The notes: generated by a model from the letters alone, not told the origin. A DNA stretch of 64,000 nucleotides from an uncultured Lachnospiraceae bacterium (GCA_951800685.1 CATOJY010000003.1:80563-144562); one strand, 5' to 3'. Counted from the first letter of the stretch, positions 8,329-18,542 are shown. Program-made: numbers and translations.

Positions 8329-9435
8329 ATGAAAACTCCTATTTGTGGCTTTATTGGCCTGGGATTGATCGGTGGGTCCATCGCCAGAGCTATCCGTGCT
8401 GCGTTCCCGGATGCCCACATAATCGCATATGATATCCAAGTCTCCTCCCTGCAGCTGGCCCTGAAAGAAGGGGTGATCGATTTGATCTGCCCTGCCATCG
8501 ATGTCTCTTTCAAAGACTGTGACTATATTTTCCTATGTGCCCCTGTTTCCCACAATGACGACAATCTACTCAGCTTAAAACAATTTCTGTCGCCGCAGAC
8601 GATCCTGACAGATGTAGGAAGCGTCAAAACAGGCATCCACAAACATGTAGCGGCCCTCGGCCTGGAAGAACAGTTCATCGGCGGCCATCCCATGACCGGT
8701 TCTGAACGCTTCGGATATCAGAATTCCAAAGCATCTCTTCTGGAAAATGCTTACTATATCCTGACTCCTTCCGATGCAGTCCCGGAAAACAAGCTGAATG
8801 ACTATCGGACATTAGTTGAGTCCATCGGCGCGATCCCTCTCATCCTGCATTATGAGGAACATGACTATGTGACTGCAGCTATTTCCCACCTGCCCCATGT
8901 AATAGCTGCTTCTCTGGTAAATCTTGTTAAAAACACAGACTCTAAGGCTGGTACCATGAAGATGATTGCGGCTGGAGGATTTAAAGATATCACGAGAATC
9001 GCCTCATCTTCTCCTACTATGTGGCAGCAAATCTGCCTGACTAACACAGAGAATATTTCAAAGCTTTTGCATGAATATATCCGATATCTCAACGAAATCG
9101 CTTTGCAGATCGACACCCAGTCCGAAGAAATACTTTACGAGTTCTTCGACTCCGCAAGAATATACAGGGAGTCTTTCATCAACGTTTCCAGCGGACCAAT
9201 CAAGACAGAATATGTCCTGACAGTCGATATTGCGGATAAGGCTGGATCTATTGCCGCCATCGCTTCCCTGCTCGCCGCGCATGATGTAAGTATCAAAAAT
9301 ATCGGTATCAACCACAACAGAGAATTGGCGGAAGGTGCCCTGCGCATCGAATTTTACGAGTCTGGCGCCGTTGAAAGAGCCGTCAGCGCTCTGACAGAAA
9401 AGGGATACGCAATCCATACCAGATGTCCTTCCTGA
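8329..9435 (+). CDS. tyrA: Prephenate dehydrogenase with ACT domain
   Basis: Oxidative decarboxylation of prephenate to 4-hydroxyphenylpyruvate in tyrosine synthesis, NAD(P)-dependent. The dinucleotide-binding motif GLGLIGGS lies near residue 9, followed by the family stretches DVGSVKTGI and GGHPMTGSE. From about residue 295 to the end there is an ACT domain (YVLTVDIADKAGSIAAIASL), which usually mediates feedback inhibition by tyrosine. I chose ATG 8329, preceded by AGAAGGA. The frame is open back to an ATG at 8188, but that would add 47 residues unlike the family and the site is nearly on the promoter. aroA follows 57 bases downstream, forming an aromatic amino acid operon. Confidence 0.94.
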   Translation: MKTPICGFIGLGLIGGSIARAIRAAFPDAHIIAYDIQVSSLQLALKEGVIDLICPAIDVSFKDCDYIFLCAPVSHNDDNLLSLKQFLSPQTILTDVGSVKTGIHKHVAALGLEEQFIGGHPMTGSERFGYQNSKASLLENAYYILTPSDAVPENKLNDYRTLVESIGAIPLILHYEEHDYVTAAISHLPHVIAASLVNLVKNTDSKAGTMKMIAAGGFKDITRIASSSPTMWQQICLTNTENISKLLHEYIRYLNEIALQIDTQSEEILYEFFDSARIYRESFINVSSGPIKTEYVLTVDIADKAGSIAAIASLLAAHDVSIKNIGINHNRELAEGALRIEFYESGAVERAVSALTEKGYAIHTRCPS

Positions 9436-9492
9436 TCTTTCCCATAGATCTGATCCATAATTACAAAACTAACTGCATCGGAGGCATATACC

Positions 9493-10767
9493 ATGATTAT
9501 ACGTAAAGCACATCACCTCAAGGGAGAAGTAACCATTCCTGGAGATAAGTCGATTTCCCATCGGGCCATAATGCTCGGTTCCCTGGCACAAGGAACAACA
9601 CAGATCACGAATTTCCTGCAAGGAGCAGACTGTCTCTCCACGATTGACTGTTTCCGCAGGATGGGAATCTCCATCGAAAACGCAGCGGATAAGATCCTGG
9701 TCCACGGAAAAGGACTGCACGGACTGCGCGAACCTGACAACATTCTTGACACCGGTAACAGTGGTACCACTACAAGGCTGATCTCTGGTATTTTGGCGGC
9801 ACAGCCTTTCGAAACGACTCTCACCGGTGATGCTTCTATCCAAAAGCGACCTATGCGCCGCATTATAGAGCCTCTTTCCATGATGGGGGCAGACATTACA
9901 AGCATAAATGGTAACGGATGCGCACCCTTACACATTACAGGCGCGCCCCTGCATGGCATCCATTATCATTCTAAAGTTGCTTCCGCCCAAGTGAAGTCTG
10001 CCGTTCTTCTGGCAGGTTTATATGCAGATGGCATTACCAAAGTTACAGAACCCGCGATCAGCCGCAACCATTCAGAGATTATGCTGGGTTACTTCGGTGC
10101 CTCTGTACAGTCAGAAGACTACACTGTCATGATCCAGCCGGAACCAGTCTTATATGCCCAGGAAATATGTGTTCCTGGCGATATTTCTTCCGCGGCTTAT
10201 TTTATTGCTGCCGGTCTGCTCGTCCCAGGTGCAGAGGTGCTGATCCGAAATGTCGGAATCAATCCGACCAGAAATGGTATCCTCAAAGTTGCACAGGCCA
10301 TGGGCGGTGATATCACCTATCTGAACATCAGGCAGGAAGGCGAACCTACCGCAGACCTCCTGGTAAGACACAGCACACTGCACGGCATTACAATAGAAGG
10401 GGATATCATTCCAACTTTGATCGATGAGCTTCCGATTATCAACGTCATGGCCGCATACGCAGAGGGAACAACGCTCATCAGGAATGCTGCCGAATTGAAA
10501 GTAAAAGAATCAAACCGTATTGACGTCATGGTCAGTCATCTAAGCGGCATGGGCTGTGATATTACCGGCACCGAGGACGGCATGATTATAAATGGTGGAA
10601 AACCTCTTCATGGAACGATCGTGGATTCCCATATGGATCATCGAATCGCCATGAGCTTTGCTATTGCTGCCCTGATTGCCGACGGTGAAACCAACATTCA
10701 GGGAAGTGATGCAGTTAGCATAAGCTATCCCAGTTTCTATGAAGATTTGATAAGACTCACCCATTGA
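9493..10767 (+). CDS. aroA: 3-phosphoshikimate 1-carboxyvinyltransferase (EPSP synthase)
   Basis: Transfers the enolpyruvyl group of PEP to shikimate 3-phosphate, the sixth step of the shikimate pathway. The substrate loop is GDKSISHRAIMLGSLA near residue 17, and LDTGNSGTTTRL and QKRPMRR are the other family signatures. The C-terminal half has ESNRI and MDHRIAMSF. At 424 residues it is full length. ATG 9493 follows GGAGG. It is co-directional with and closely follows tyrA, so the two are probably one transcript. A strong hairpin (10808–10844) lies 40 bases after the stop. Confidence 0.96.
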   Translation: MIIRKAHHLKGEVTIPGDKSISHRAIMLGSLAQGTTQITNFLQGADCLSTIDCFRRMGISIENAADKILVHGKGLHGLREPDNILDTGNSGTTTRLISGILAAQPFETTLTGDASIQKRPMRRIIEPLSMMGADITSINGNGCAPLHITGAPLHGIHYHSKVASAQVKSAVLLAGLYADGITKVTEPAISRNHSEIMLGYFGASVQSEDYTVMIQPEPVLYAQEICVPGDISSAAYFIAAGLLVPGAEVLIRNVGINPTRNGILKVAQAMGGDITYLNIRQEGEPTADLLVRHSTLHGITIEGDIIPTLIDELPIINVMAAYAEGTTLIRNAAELKVKESNRIDVMVSHLSGMGCDITGTEDGMIINGGKPLHGTIVDSHMDHRIAMSFAIAALIADGETNIQGSDAVSISYPSFYEDLIRLTH

Positions 10768-10802
10768 CTTTCCGTACAGAGAAGCTGCGTTTTCTGTACA
10801 TT

Positions 10803-10844
10803 GCAAAAAGAGCAGGTGCCGATATGCCATATCGTCCTGCTCTT
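10803..10844. terminator. Shared terminator between convergent aroA and the VanZ-like gene
   Basis: AAGAGCAGG (10808–10816) pairs with CCTGCTCTT (10836–10844), and the inner CGATAT/ATATCG part extends the stem. The minus-strand side is followed by TTTTTGC, a proper U tract; the plus side has only a short T-poor tail. Confidence 0.7.
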
Positions 10845-10918
10845 CTTAAATATACGTATTTATTTGTTCCCATCCGCTCTGCAGACATTCAGATCTACAC
10901 AAACACCTCTTATCTGCT

Positions 10919-11416
10919 TTAGCCTGACAGCTTCACTAACAGCCGGTTCATAAAATAAGATATCACCATACAGGCGATTCCTGCCAGGCCGCCATACCAA
11001 TTCAACTGCACATCCGTCATCTGAAAGTGCCTGCCATCTATGTACTGCTTAAAATACTCCGTATAGTATGCCATCAGATAACACGCCACACCCGACAGCA
11101 GCACACCCATGATCCGGAAATATCCCCTGAATATAACCATGCTGACAAATGCTGTGACCAATCCTACTACAAAAAACAATGCTAAATGTGCCTCATAACG
11201 AATCATTAGACTGACTGTCTTAATCTGCTCCTGTCCCGGATCATCGAAAACTGCAGTAGTCACCCTTTCTGCAAGCTGCATTGTTATACTCATGGAACTT
11301 GCACCGTTCTGAAAGGAAACAACCATTACAAAATATACCAATAGCATCAATGCAAGAATTGAAGCAACGATCACCGCCAGCTCCACCATCAGATTTCTAT
11401 GTTTTTTCTGCTTCAT
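10919..11416 (-). CDS. VanZ-like membrane protein
   Basis: A 165-residue integral membrane protein with about four to five hydrophobic segments (residues about 10–32, 75–95, 100–117 and 138–158). The stretch TEYFKQYIDGRHFQMTDVQLNWYGGLAG matches the VanZ-family pattern, in which an acidic Glu and a DvxxNxxGg motif lie between the last membrane segments. VanZ relatives are small membrane proteins of unclear biochemical role; VanZ itself affects teicoplanin tolerance. This gene starts 15 bases after the PilZ gene on the same strand and appears to be the last of the queA–PilZ–VanZ-like group. Confidence 0.7.
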   Translation of the reverse strand: MKQKKHRNLMVELAVIVASILALMLLVYFVMVVSFQNGASSMSITMQLAERVTTAVFDDPGQEQIKTVSLMIRYEAHLALFFVVGLVTAFVSMVIFRGYFRIMGVLLSGVACYLMAYYTEYFKQYIDGRHFQMTDVQLNWYGGLAGIACMVISYFMNRLLVKLSG

Positions 11417-11431
11417 GCTGATCGTACTATC

Positions 11432-11773
11432 CTAAGCGTTCATGTTCTTGATTGTACTGTATGTCTCGATCCTGCTGGCATCCATCTCAGACATACCGAT
11501 AAAGATCGCTCCATATTCAAGCATGCTGTTCTGTTTGTTCTCAACACGCACAATCTCAAGAAAAACGTGAAGGACTTCTTTGGTCCAAATTGTCAGGAAA
11601 GCTTCATAGACAGCACCCATATCCAACTTCTCCATACAGGAAAACCCAACTCCTGTTTTAGAACAATCAGTGATCGTGATGCTTATTTTCTCTGCCTTGC
11701 CGCCCTGGTCCATTCTTCTTACTAACAGCTTGCCTTCCAGTTCTATCCGTTGATTTTTTCTTCTTTCCTGCAT
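11432..11773 (-). CDS. PilZ-domain protein, probable c-di-GMP receptor
   Basis: A stand-alone 113-residue PilZ domain. Both ligand-binding elements are visible: the basic RRKNQR stretch at residues 4–9, and DCSKTGVGF (the D/NxSxxG motif) near residue 36. Such domains bind cyclic di-GMP and switch motility, exopolysaccharide or secretion systems. It lies between queA and the VanZ-like membrane protein, with 15 bases to the latter, so the two are probably co-translated. The target of the signal cannot be read from the sequence. Confidence 0.85.
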   Translation of the reverse strand: MQERRKNQRIELEGKLLVRRMDQGGKAEKISITITDCSKTGVGFSCMEKLDMGAVYEAFLTIWTKEVLHVFLEIVRVENKQNSMLEYGAIFIGMSEMDASRIETYSTIKNMNA

Positions 11774-11881
11774 AATCTTTACCTTCCTCTTACCTATAAG
11801 TAACTTCTTCTATTCAAGTACCCTATTCGCATAAACACTTCTTGCTACCATAACAAAACAGTACTTTGTTATTATTCTACT

Positions 11882-12940
11882 CTATTTATTATCTTTTGTA
11901 AAGGAATCCGTGAGGAACATTGCATCCCCAAAACTAAAAAAACGATACTGTTCCCCTATAGCTTCTTCATACGCATGTAGTACATTTTCTCTTCCTGCCA
12001 GCGCAGACACAAGCATGACCAAGGTAGATTCCGGCAGATGAAAATTCGTGATCAGACAGTCCATCACCTTAAACTGATACCCCGGATAAATAAAAATACT
12101 GGTATCATTACTGCCAGACTCCACCCTGCCATCTTCTCTTGCCGCGCTCTCAACAGTCCGGCAGCTTGTCGTGCCCACACAGATCACACGGCCGCCGCGC
12201 GCTTTGGCCCGATTGATCTTCTCTGCCGCTTCCTCTGTCACCTGATAAGATTCTGAGTGCATATGATGCTCCAGAATCTTATCTGCCTTGACAGGACGGA
12301 AAGTTCCAAGGCCGACATGCAGTGTCACATAGGCGGTTTCAATTCCCTTCTCTTCTATCTGCTGTAGCAGCTTCCTCGTAAAATGCAGACCTGCTGTCGG
12401 CGCTGCCGCAGATCCATCATGTTTAGCATATACAGTCTGATACCGGTTCTTATCCTGCAGTTTATGGGTAATATAAGGCGGCAGAGGCATTTCCCCTAGG
12501 CGGTCCAGCACTTCTTCAAAGATACCATCATAAGTAAATCGGATCAGACGGTTTCCTTCCTCCACAACTTCCAAAACCTCAGCCCTCAGACATCCATCCC
12601 CAAAGAGAATCTGTGTGCCTGGCTTTGCTTTTCTTCCCGGTTTCACTAAAGTTTCCCATACATCATGCTCTCTTCTTTTGAGAAGAAGAACCTCTATGCC
12701 AGCGCCTGTATCTTCTTTAACTCCTAAAAGTCTGGCTGGCAGTACCTTAGTGTTATTTAAGACCAGGCAGTCACCCGGTCTTAAATAGTCAATAATGTCT
12801 TTAAAAATATGATGTTCAATCCTGCCATTTGACTTATCTAACAGCAGGAGTCTGGAATTCGAACGATCTTCCAGTGGATCTTGTGCGATCAGCTCTTCTG
12901 GCAGATCGAAATAAAAATCCGACTTTCTTAATTCTTCCAT
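11882..12940 (-). CDS. queA: S-adenosylmethionine:tRNA ribosyltransferase-isomerase
   Basis: Makes epoxyqueuosine in the anticodon wobble position by transferring and isomerising the ribosyl group of SAM onto preQ1-tRNA. Family signatures are YDLP-type [12 protein letters not shown] at the N-terminus, [28 protein letters not shown] and the C-terminal [19 protein letters not shown] 12940 is preceded by GAGGAAACAAAAT; an earlier in-frame start at 12970 would add ten residues. It is 352 residues, normal for the family. No tgt is in the window; downstream are PilZ and VanZ-like genes. Confidence 0.96.
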   Translation of the reverse strand: MEELRKSDFYFDLPEELIAQDPLEDRSNSRLLLLDKSNGRIEHHIFKDIIDYLRPGDCLVLNNTKVLPARLLGVKEDTGAGIEVLLLKRREHDVWETLVKPGRKAKPGTQILFGDGCLRAEVLEVVEEGNRLIRFTYDGIFEEVLDRLGEMPLPPYITHKLQDKNRYQTVYAKHDGSAAAPTAGLHFTRKLLQQIEEKGIETAYVTLHVGLGTFRPVKADKILEHHMHSESYQVTEEAAEKINRAKARGGRVICVGTTSCRTVESAAREDGRVESGSNDTSIFIYPGYQFKVMDCLITNFHLPESTLVMLVSALAGRENVLHAYEEAIGEQYRFFSFGDAMFLTDSFTKDNK

Positions 12941-13012
12941 ATTTTGTTTCCTCAAATCATTTGCTGCCATGGAGAACCATAACAGTTTTTGGGTATATCT
13001 CCTTGCCTGAAC

Positions 13013-14428
13013 TTACAGATCTGCATTCTCTAGAAAAGCAACATAACCTCTCTTCGTCTCATAAACATCTATCTTACTGGTTGCCTCCCACGGTGCATGC
13101 ATATTCAGTACAGCAACACCACAGTCGATTACATTCATACCGTACAGTGCAAGGATATAAGCAATCGTTCCACCGCCTCCTAAATCTACTCTGCCAAGCT
13201 CCGCTGTCTGGAAATTAACATCCTCTTTCTCAAAAATCGCCCTGATATGTCCAAGATACTCCGCATTTGCGTCATTGGAACCAGACTTGCCTCTAGCCCC
13301 TGTAAACTTGTTAAATACCATACCACCGCCCAAGTAAGCTACATTCTTCTTATCGAAACTGGATGCATAAGACGGATCAAAGGCGCTGCTTACATCGGAA
13401 GAAAGCATACAGGAATGTGCCAGGCATCTTCGCAGATTCAGTTCACTGTATTCTCCTGTCAGATTCATCACTTCTGCCACTGCATTCTCGAAGAATTTAG
13501 ACTGCATACCAGTAGCTCCTACACTGCCGATCTCTTCTTTGTCTACCAGAATACAACATGCTGTACGCGCAGTCTGTTCAATCTCCAACATCGCTTTCAA
13601 AGAAGTGAATGCACATACTCTGTCATCCTGTCCGTAGGATAAGATCATGCTGCGGTCAAATCCCGCCTCACGTGCCTTGCCAGCCGGAACTACCTCCAGC
13701 TCCGCTGAAATGAAATCTTCCTCCTCCAGATCATAGGATTGCTGTAAGATCGAAAGAATCCCTTTCTTTACTGCCTCTTTCTCTGTCTGGTCATCAGCCT
13801 CATCTTCTTTCTTTTCGATCACAAGAGGCTTATTGCCGATAATGATATCGAGCGCTTCTCCTTCGATCACCTTATTCGCCTTTTTCTCCAACTGTTCCTG
13901 TGCCAGGTGAATCAGAAGATCTGATACAAAGAACACAGGATCGTCTTCCTTTTCCCCAATATTGATCTCAACAGTTGTGCCGTCTTTCTTTACGACCACG
14001 CCATGGATCGCAAGCGGTATTGTCACCCACTGATACTTCTTCACGCCGCCGTAATAATGAGTGTCCAGATAAGCAAAACCACCCTCTTCGTACAGCGGAT
14101 TCTGCTTAATATCCAGACGGGGCGAGTCGATATGCGCACCGAGAATATTGATTCCATCTGCCATCTTCTCTTTTCCGATCTGGAACAGAACGATCGACTT
14201 ATTCATCCAGACGGAGTAGACTTTGTCGCCAGCTTTCAACTGATCGCCAGACGCGATCACGGCATCCAGTTCCCGGTAGCCTTCTTCTTCAATCATGTTT
14301 ACGATCTGGTCGATACATTCACGCTCTGTTTTACCATGATCTAAAAAGCTCATATACTCCTGCGCAAAAACATCTACTTCCTTCAACTGCTCTTCCTTAT
14401 ACCGTTCCCATGTGTTTTTGTGTTCCAT
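13013..14428 (-). CDS. M18 family aminopeptidase
   Basis: Cytoplasmic zinc metallopeptidase of the aspartyl aminopeptidase family (M18), removing N-terminal residues from peptides. Metal-ligand and active-site motifs are visible: GAHIDSPRLD (first His and following Asp), VDKEEIGSVGATG (the Glu pair), and SSDVSSAFDP with a downstream GGGGTIAYI stretch. At 471 residues it is close to the clostridial M18 members. It is separated by 72 bases from queA downstream and 83 bases from pheT upstream; a hairpin (14488–14511) in that gap may separate it from pheST. Substrate preference is not deducible. Confidence 0.92.
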   Translation of the reverse strand: MEHKNTWERYKEEQLKEVDVFAQEYMSFLDHGKTERECIDQIVNMIEEEGYRELDAVIASGDQLKAGDKVYSVWMNKSIVLFQIGKEKMADGINILGAHIDSPRLDIKQNPLYEEGGFAYLDTHYYGGVKKYQWVTIPLAIHGVVVKKDGTTVEINIGEKEDDPVFFVSDLLIHLAQEQLEKKANKVIEGEALDIIIGNKPLVIEKKEDEADDQTEKEAVKKGILSILQQSYDLEEEDFISAELEVVPAGKAREAGFDRSMILSYGQDDRVCAFTSLKAMLEIEQTARTACCILVDKEEIGSVGATGMQSKFFENAVAEVMNLTGEYSELNLRRCLAHSCMLSSDVSSAFDPSYASSFDKKNVAYLGGGMVFNKFTGARGKSGSNDANAEYLGHIRAIFEKEDVNFQTAELGRVDLGGGGTIAYILALYGMNVIDCGVAVLNMHAPWEATSKIDVYETKRGYVAFLENADL

Positions 14429-14511
14429 ACTTCCAAACCATTCCTTTCTCTGTATATACAGTCATATACTATAACCTTTGTGCATTCTGCTTATCTATAC
14501 AAAGATAAGCA

Positions 14512-16932
14512 TCAGCTTCTCAACTCAATCCCCATGCCTTCAAGACCGTTCAGGATCTTCTTCATCACCGCTGTGATATCCGCTTCCTCCAGCGTTCTGT
14601 CCTTCGCCCGGAACGTTATAGAATAAGCCACAGACTTATAGCCTTCCTTGATCTGGTCGCCCTCATAGATATCAAACAGCCGGTAATCCTCCAGAATCTT
14701 GCCGCCTCGCTGTAGAATCACTGTCTCAATCTGTCCAGCAAGAATCTCTTTAGGCACTACCATGCTGATATCCCTAGTCACTGCCGGGTACTTTGCAATC
14801 CCTTCATATTTGCGGTCAAATGTCGCATAGGGTATGATATTTGGCATATCTAACACTGCCACATAGGCTTTCGTCTTCATATTATAATTGTCGCACACTT
14901 CCGGATGTACTTCTCCAAGGTAACCGAGTACACATCCCTCATAGATCACATTGGCCTGCCTTCCTGGGTGCAGGAAATTCCTGCCCGCATTCGGATCATA
15001 GGTAAGCCGCTTATGCAGACCGATGCTTTCGAAGAATTCCTCAACAACACCCTTCATCGTGAAGAAATCCCCCTCGCCATACATGCCCAGCGTGAACTGC
15101 ATTCTCTCCTCCGGCAACTTTGTCAGCGGAAGCGATTCCGGCACATAAATATTGCCGAGTTCATAAAGCCGTACATCCTTGTTCCTTCTATTGTAGTTAG
15201 TGGCAAGACTGGTCAGCATGCCGTTTAAGGAGATTGTCCTCATAATAGAGAAATCTTCTCCCAGCGGATTAGCGATACTGATCGCACGGCGCAGCGGGTC
15301 GTCTGCGTCTAACAGCAGCTTGTCAAACACCTTTGGACTTTCAAAGGAATAGCACATTCCCTGGGAAAAACCACAATACTCCGCAATATCTCTTGCCTTC
15401 TGCTCGATCCGAAGTTTGAACGGCAGTTTGCCAGTAGTCGCCTCGCCCTTCGGCAGCGTTGACGGTATCTTATCATAACCATAGAAACGGGCCACTTCCT
15501 CAGCAATATCGCACTGTCTCAGCAAATCCTGCCGGAATGTCGGTATGATCAGCTCGTTGGCCGCCTGGTCATAACGTACTTCTATCATCTTAAAGATATC
15601 CAGCATTTCTTCTTTTGATACCTCAGTCCCCAACAGCTTATTATAATTATCTGGTTCAAAAGGAAGCGTCACTTCCGCTTTGAACTCACCACACACGTCC
15701 ACCATGCCGTCTACGACTTCACCGCAGCCCAGTTCCTCAATCAGCTGGCATGCCCTGTTGATTGCCGCTTCTGCGTTGTGGGGATCCAATCCCTTTTCAA
15801 ATTTGCCAGACGCGTCAGTCCTAAGACCAACTCTCTTGGCTGATTTACGGATATTCGCACCATTGAAAGAAGCTGCTTCAAACAATACCGTCTTCACCTC
15901 ATCCGTAATCATGGAATTCTCACCGCCCATGATACCAGCGATGCCGACTTCTTTCTCAGCGTCACAGATCATCAGCACATCAGCATCCAGATTTCTCTCC
16001 TGACCATCCAATGTACGGAATACATCGCCATCTTTAGCGCGGCGTACAATAATCTTATGTCCTGCGATCGTATCAAGGTCATAGGCATGCATAGGCTGCC
16101 CATATTCTTCCATCACGTAGTTAGTGATATCCACCAGATTGTTGATCGGACGGATCCCGCTGGCTGCCAGACGGCGCTGCATCCATTTCGGAGAAGGCCC
16201 GATCTGAATATTAGTACATACCCTCGCACAATAACGCGGGCAAAGTTCCTGGTCCTCCACTGCAACAGAAATATAGTCCTCTACCTTACCGCCATTCCCC
16301 GTCACAACTACCTGTGGTGGATAAAAAGGCTTGCGGAATGTTGCCGCCGCTTCCCTCGCGATACCGATCACGCTGTAGCAGTCTACCCGATTGGACGTCA
16401 CTTCATATTCGAATACCGTATCGTGAAGTCCAAGTACCTCAATGGCATCTGCACCGACTTCCACGTCCTCCTCAAAAATATAGATGCCAAATTCCGGCGC
16501 TTCCGGATACATATTCCTATCGGAACCAAGCTCTTCAATAGAGCACATCATTCCATTGGACGGTACGCCCCGCAGTTTCCCCGCCTTGATCACAATACCT
16601 TCCTCCGGCATCGGACCACCATCATGGCCTCCTGCCACTTTACCGCCGTCTAATACGACGGGCACCTTATCACCTTCTTTTACATTCGGCGCACCCGTCA
16701 CGATCTGGATCACTTCAGAGCCGATATTAACCTGGCAGACAATCAGTTTATCAGCATCAGGATGCCTCTCGATCTTCTCGATCTGTCCGACCACGATCTT
16801 CTCCAGGTTATGGTCCCGTCTGCTGTAACCTTCTACTTTAGTGCCTGATAATGTCATAGCATCCATGTACTCCTGATCTGTACACTCCAGATCAGGTACA
16901 TATGCCTTGATCCATGATAATGCTGTATTCAT
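14512..16932 (-). CDS. pheT: Phenylalanyl-tRNA synthetase beta subunit
   Basis: Forms the alpha2-beta2 synthetase with PheS. The order is an N-terminal tRNA-binding OB domain (IVVGQIEKIERHPDADKLIVCQVNIG, about residues 40–65 in parts), B3/B4 editing domain, B5 domain (residues about 400–475), core B7 fold, and C-terminal ferredoxin-like anticodon domain ending in a TLEEADI stretch. It is 806 residues, full length. ATG 16932 follows GGAGGAAAAT; the in-frame start at 16971 is rejected. It lies 195 bases after pheS; that gap has two intercistronic hairpins (CTGCATC/GATGCAG and GATAACAG/CTGTTATC) but no clear terminator. Confidence 0.96.
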   Translation of the reverse strand: MNTALSWIKAYVPDLECTDQEYMDAMTLSGTKVEGYSRRDHNLEKIVVGQIEKIERHPDADKLIVCQVNIGSEVIQIVTGAPNVKEGDKVPVVLDGGKVAGGHDGGPMPEEGIVIKAGKLRGVPSNGMMCSIEELGSDRNMYPEAPEFGIYIFEEDVEVGADAIEVLGLHDTVFEYEVTSNRVDCYSVIGIAREAAATFRKPFYPPQVVVTGNGGKVEDYISVAVEDQELCPRYCARVCTNIQIGPSPKWMQRRLAASGIRPINNLVDITNYVMEEYGQPMHAYDLDTIAGHKIIVRRAKDGDVFRTLDGQERNLDADVLMICDAEKEVGIAGIMGGENSMITDEVKTVLFEAASFNGANIRKSAKRVGLRTDASGKFEKGLDPHNAEAAINRACQLIEELGCGEVVDGMVDVCGEFKAEVTLPFEPDNYNKLLGTEVSKEEMLDIFKMIEVRYDQAANELIIPTFRQDLLRQCDIAEEVARFYGYDKIPSTLPKGEATTGKLPFKLRIEQKARDIAEYCGFSQGMCYSFESPKVFDKLLLDADDPLRRAISIANPLGEDFSIMRTISLNGMLTSLATNYNRRNKDVRLYELGNIYVPESLPLTKLPEERMQFTLGMYGEGDFFTMKGVVEEFFESIGLHKRLTYDPNAGRNFLHPGRQANVIYEGCVLGYLGEVHPEVCDNYNMKTKAYVAVLDMPNIIPYATFDRKYEGIAKYPAVTRDISMVVPKEILAGQIETVILQRGGKILEDYRLFDIYEGDQIKEGYKSVAYSITFRAKDRTLEEADITAVMKKILNGLEGMGIELRS

Positions 16933-17127
16933 ATTTTCCTCCATTCTATCATAAACAATCCGTATCTGCATCTCTCTTCCGATGCAGTTCCGCCGTCATC
17001 CATTAGAGATAACAGTTCGGCTTCCTTTCCTGTTATCTTCCACCTCTTTGCAAAACCTCTGTACACTGGCAAAGAACAGCCGTTTACCGCGTATGGCAGC
17101 TCTTTGTGCACAGACAAACACACGCGA

Positions 17128-18147
17128 TCAGAACTGCTTCAAAAAGCGAACGTCGTTCTCATACAGCAGACGCATGTCATCAATTTCATACTTTAAAAGC
17201 GCAATCCGCTCCAATCCTACCCCAAAGGCAAACCCGGAATACTTCTCCGGATCGATGCCGCTCATCTCAAGTACATGGGGATGTACCATACCACAACCCA
17301 AGATCTCGATCCAGCCTTCTCCTTTGCAGAAACGGCAGCCCTTGCCACCGCATTTAAAGCAAGTCACATCCATCTCCGCGGAGGGCTCGGTAAATGGGAA
17401 ATGATGCGGTCTGAACTTAACCTTTGTTTCTTCCCCGAACAATTCCTTTGCAAACTCCGCCAGCGTCCCTTTTAAATCTGCCAAGGTAATATTCTTGTCG
17501 ATCACCAGTCCTTCGATCTGATGGAAAGAAGGGGAATGGGTGGCATCCACCTCATCGGACCGGAACACACGGCCAGGAGCAATCATACGGATCGGCAGTC
17601 TACCCTTTTCCATTTCGTGAACCTGCGTCGAGGAAGTCTGCGTCCGCAACAAAATATCTCCTGTGATATAGAAAGTATCCTGTTCATCCTTCGCCGGATG
17701 GTCGGCCGGAATATTCAATGCCTCGAAATTGTAATAATCCCTCTCAATCTCCGGCCCTTCCACAACTTCATATCCCATGCCGATGAAGATCCTCTCCACT
17801 TCTTCTAAGGCGATTGTACTTGGATGACGATGCCCAACATTGTTCTTCTTTGCCGGCAGTGTGACGTCGATGACTTCCTTCTTCATCCTCGCCTCTCTAA
17901 GCGCCCTCTCCATCTTCTTGACAGACTCTTCTAAGACTCTCTCGATCTCTTCCCTCGTCTCATTGACAAGCTGTCCCACTTTAGGACGGTCCTCTGGCGC
18001 AACTTCTTTCATCCCTTTAAGCACCGCTGTCAATTCCCCTTTCTTACCCAGGTAATTGACCCGTACTTCATTCAACTTCTCCAATGCGTCGCTGGACTCA
18101 ATCTGACGCAGTGCTTCCGCCTTAATCTGTTCCAACTTCTCTCTCAT
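17128..18147 (-). CDS. pheS: Phenylalanyl-tRNA synthetase alpha subunit
   Basis: Catalytic subunit of the class II PheRS. The N-terminal coiled coil (residues 1–85) is followed by the class II core: motif 1 region HPSTIALEEVERIF, motif 2 FRSDEVDATHSPSFHQIEG, and motif 3 near GVGLERIALLKY at the C-terminus. A Cys-rich insertion (CFKCGGKGCRFCKGEG) is present, as in many clostridial PheS. At 339 residues it is normal. ATG 18147 follows AAGGAGAAGGAT. Expression is under a Phe-specific T-box leader whose terminator ends about 65 bases before the start. Confidence 0.96.
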   Translation of the reverse strand: MREKLEQIKAEALRQIESSDALEKLNEVRVNYLGKKGELTAVLKGMKEVAPEDRPKVGQLVNETREEIERVLEESVKKMERALREARMKKEVIDVTLPAKKNNVGHRHPSTIALEEVERIFIGMGYEVVEGPEIERDYYNFEALNIPADHPAKDEQDTFYITGDILLRTQTSSTQVHEMEKGRLPIRMIAPGRVFRSDEVDATHSPSFHQIEGLVIDKNITLADLKGTLAEFAKELFGEETKVKFRPHHFPFTEPSAEMDVTCFKCGGKGCRFCKGEGWIEILGCGMVHPHVLEMSGIDPEKYSGFAFGVGLERIALLKYEIDDMRLLYENDVRFLKQF

Positions 18148-18210
18148 TATCCTTCTCCTTTTCCCACATCTCTTTACATACCTGTCTGCATCATAAGATG
18201 TGTCTGTCCA

Positions 18211-18507
18211 TAAAACAAAAATCCCACGTGTATTTCTACACATGGGACGAATTTTCTCCGCGGTACCACCCAGCTTCCTGCCTGATTCTTCCTAAATACG
18301 CTTCTACAGGCAGACTCTTCATTCGACGTAACGTGTCAAGACGTCCCATACTACTGCTACACACGCTCTGCATGTCATAGCCTCTTCATACAGGCAACTC
18401 CAGTGGGAAATTCGAAAGATTATTTGAACCGCAGGACGCTTCCAGCCGATGACGTCCCCTCTCTGTCGGAAAATAACTTTCTACTGACACCTTCACCGTT
18501 TTTCACT
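18211..18507 (-). promoter_or_regulatory. T-box leader (tRNA-Phe) controlling pheST
   Basis: The T-box core TGGGTGGTACCGCG lies at 18272–18259 on the minus strand and is followed by an intrinsic terminator: stem TCCCATGTGT/ACACGTGGGA (18247–18222), then TTTTTGTTTTA. Upstream, Stem I can be folded: an AGTA element and the GAA side of the specifier loop face each other, with GAAAGTTATTT pairing with AAATAATCTTTC above. The specifier region just after GAA (about 18410–18407) reads TTTC, containing both Phe codons. Uncharged tRNA-Phe should stabilise the antiterminator and raise pheST expression. Confidence 0.92.
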
Positions 18508-18513
18508 ATTGAC

Positions 18514-18542
18514 ATTCTAGTGGCTTTTCGGCGACTTGTCAA
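18514..18542 (-). promoter_or_regulatory. Sigma-A promoter of the pheST T-box transcript
   Basis: Consensus TTGACA (18542–18537), a 17-base spacer and TAGAAT (18519–18514). The TAG of the -10 hexamer is the stop codon of the upstream YihY gene, so the promoter is built into the end of that coding region. Confidence 0.8.
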
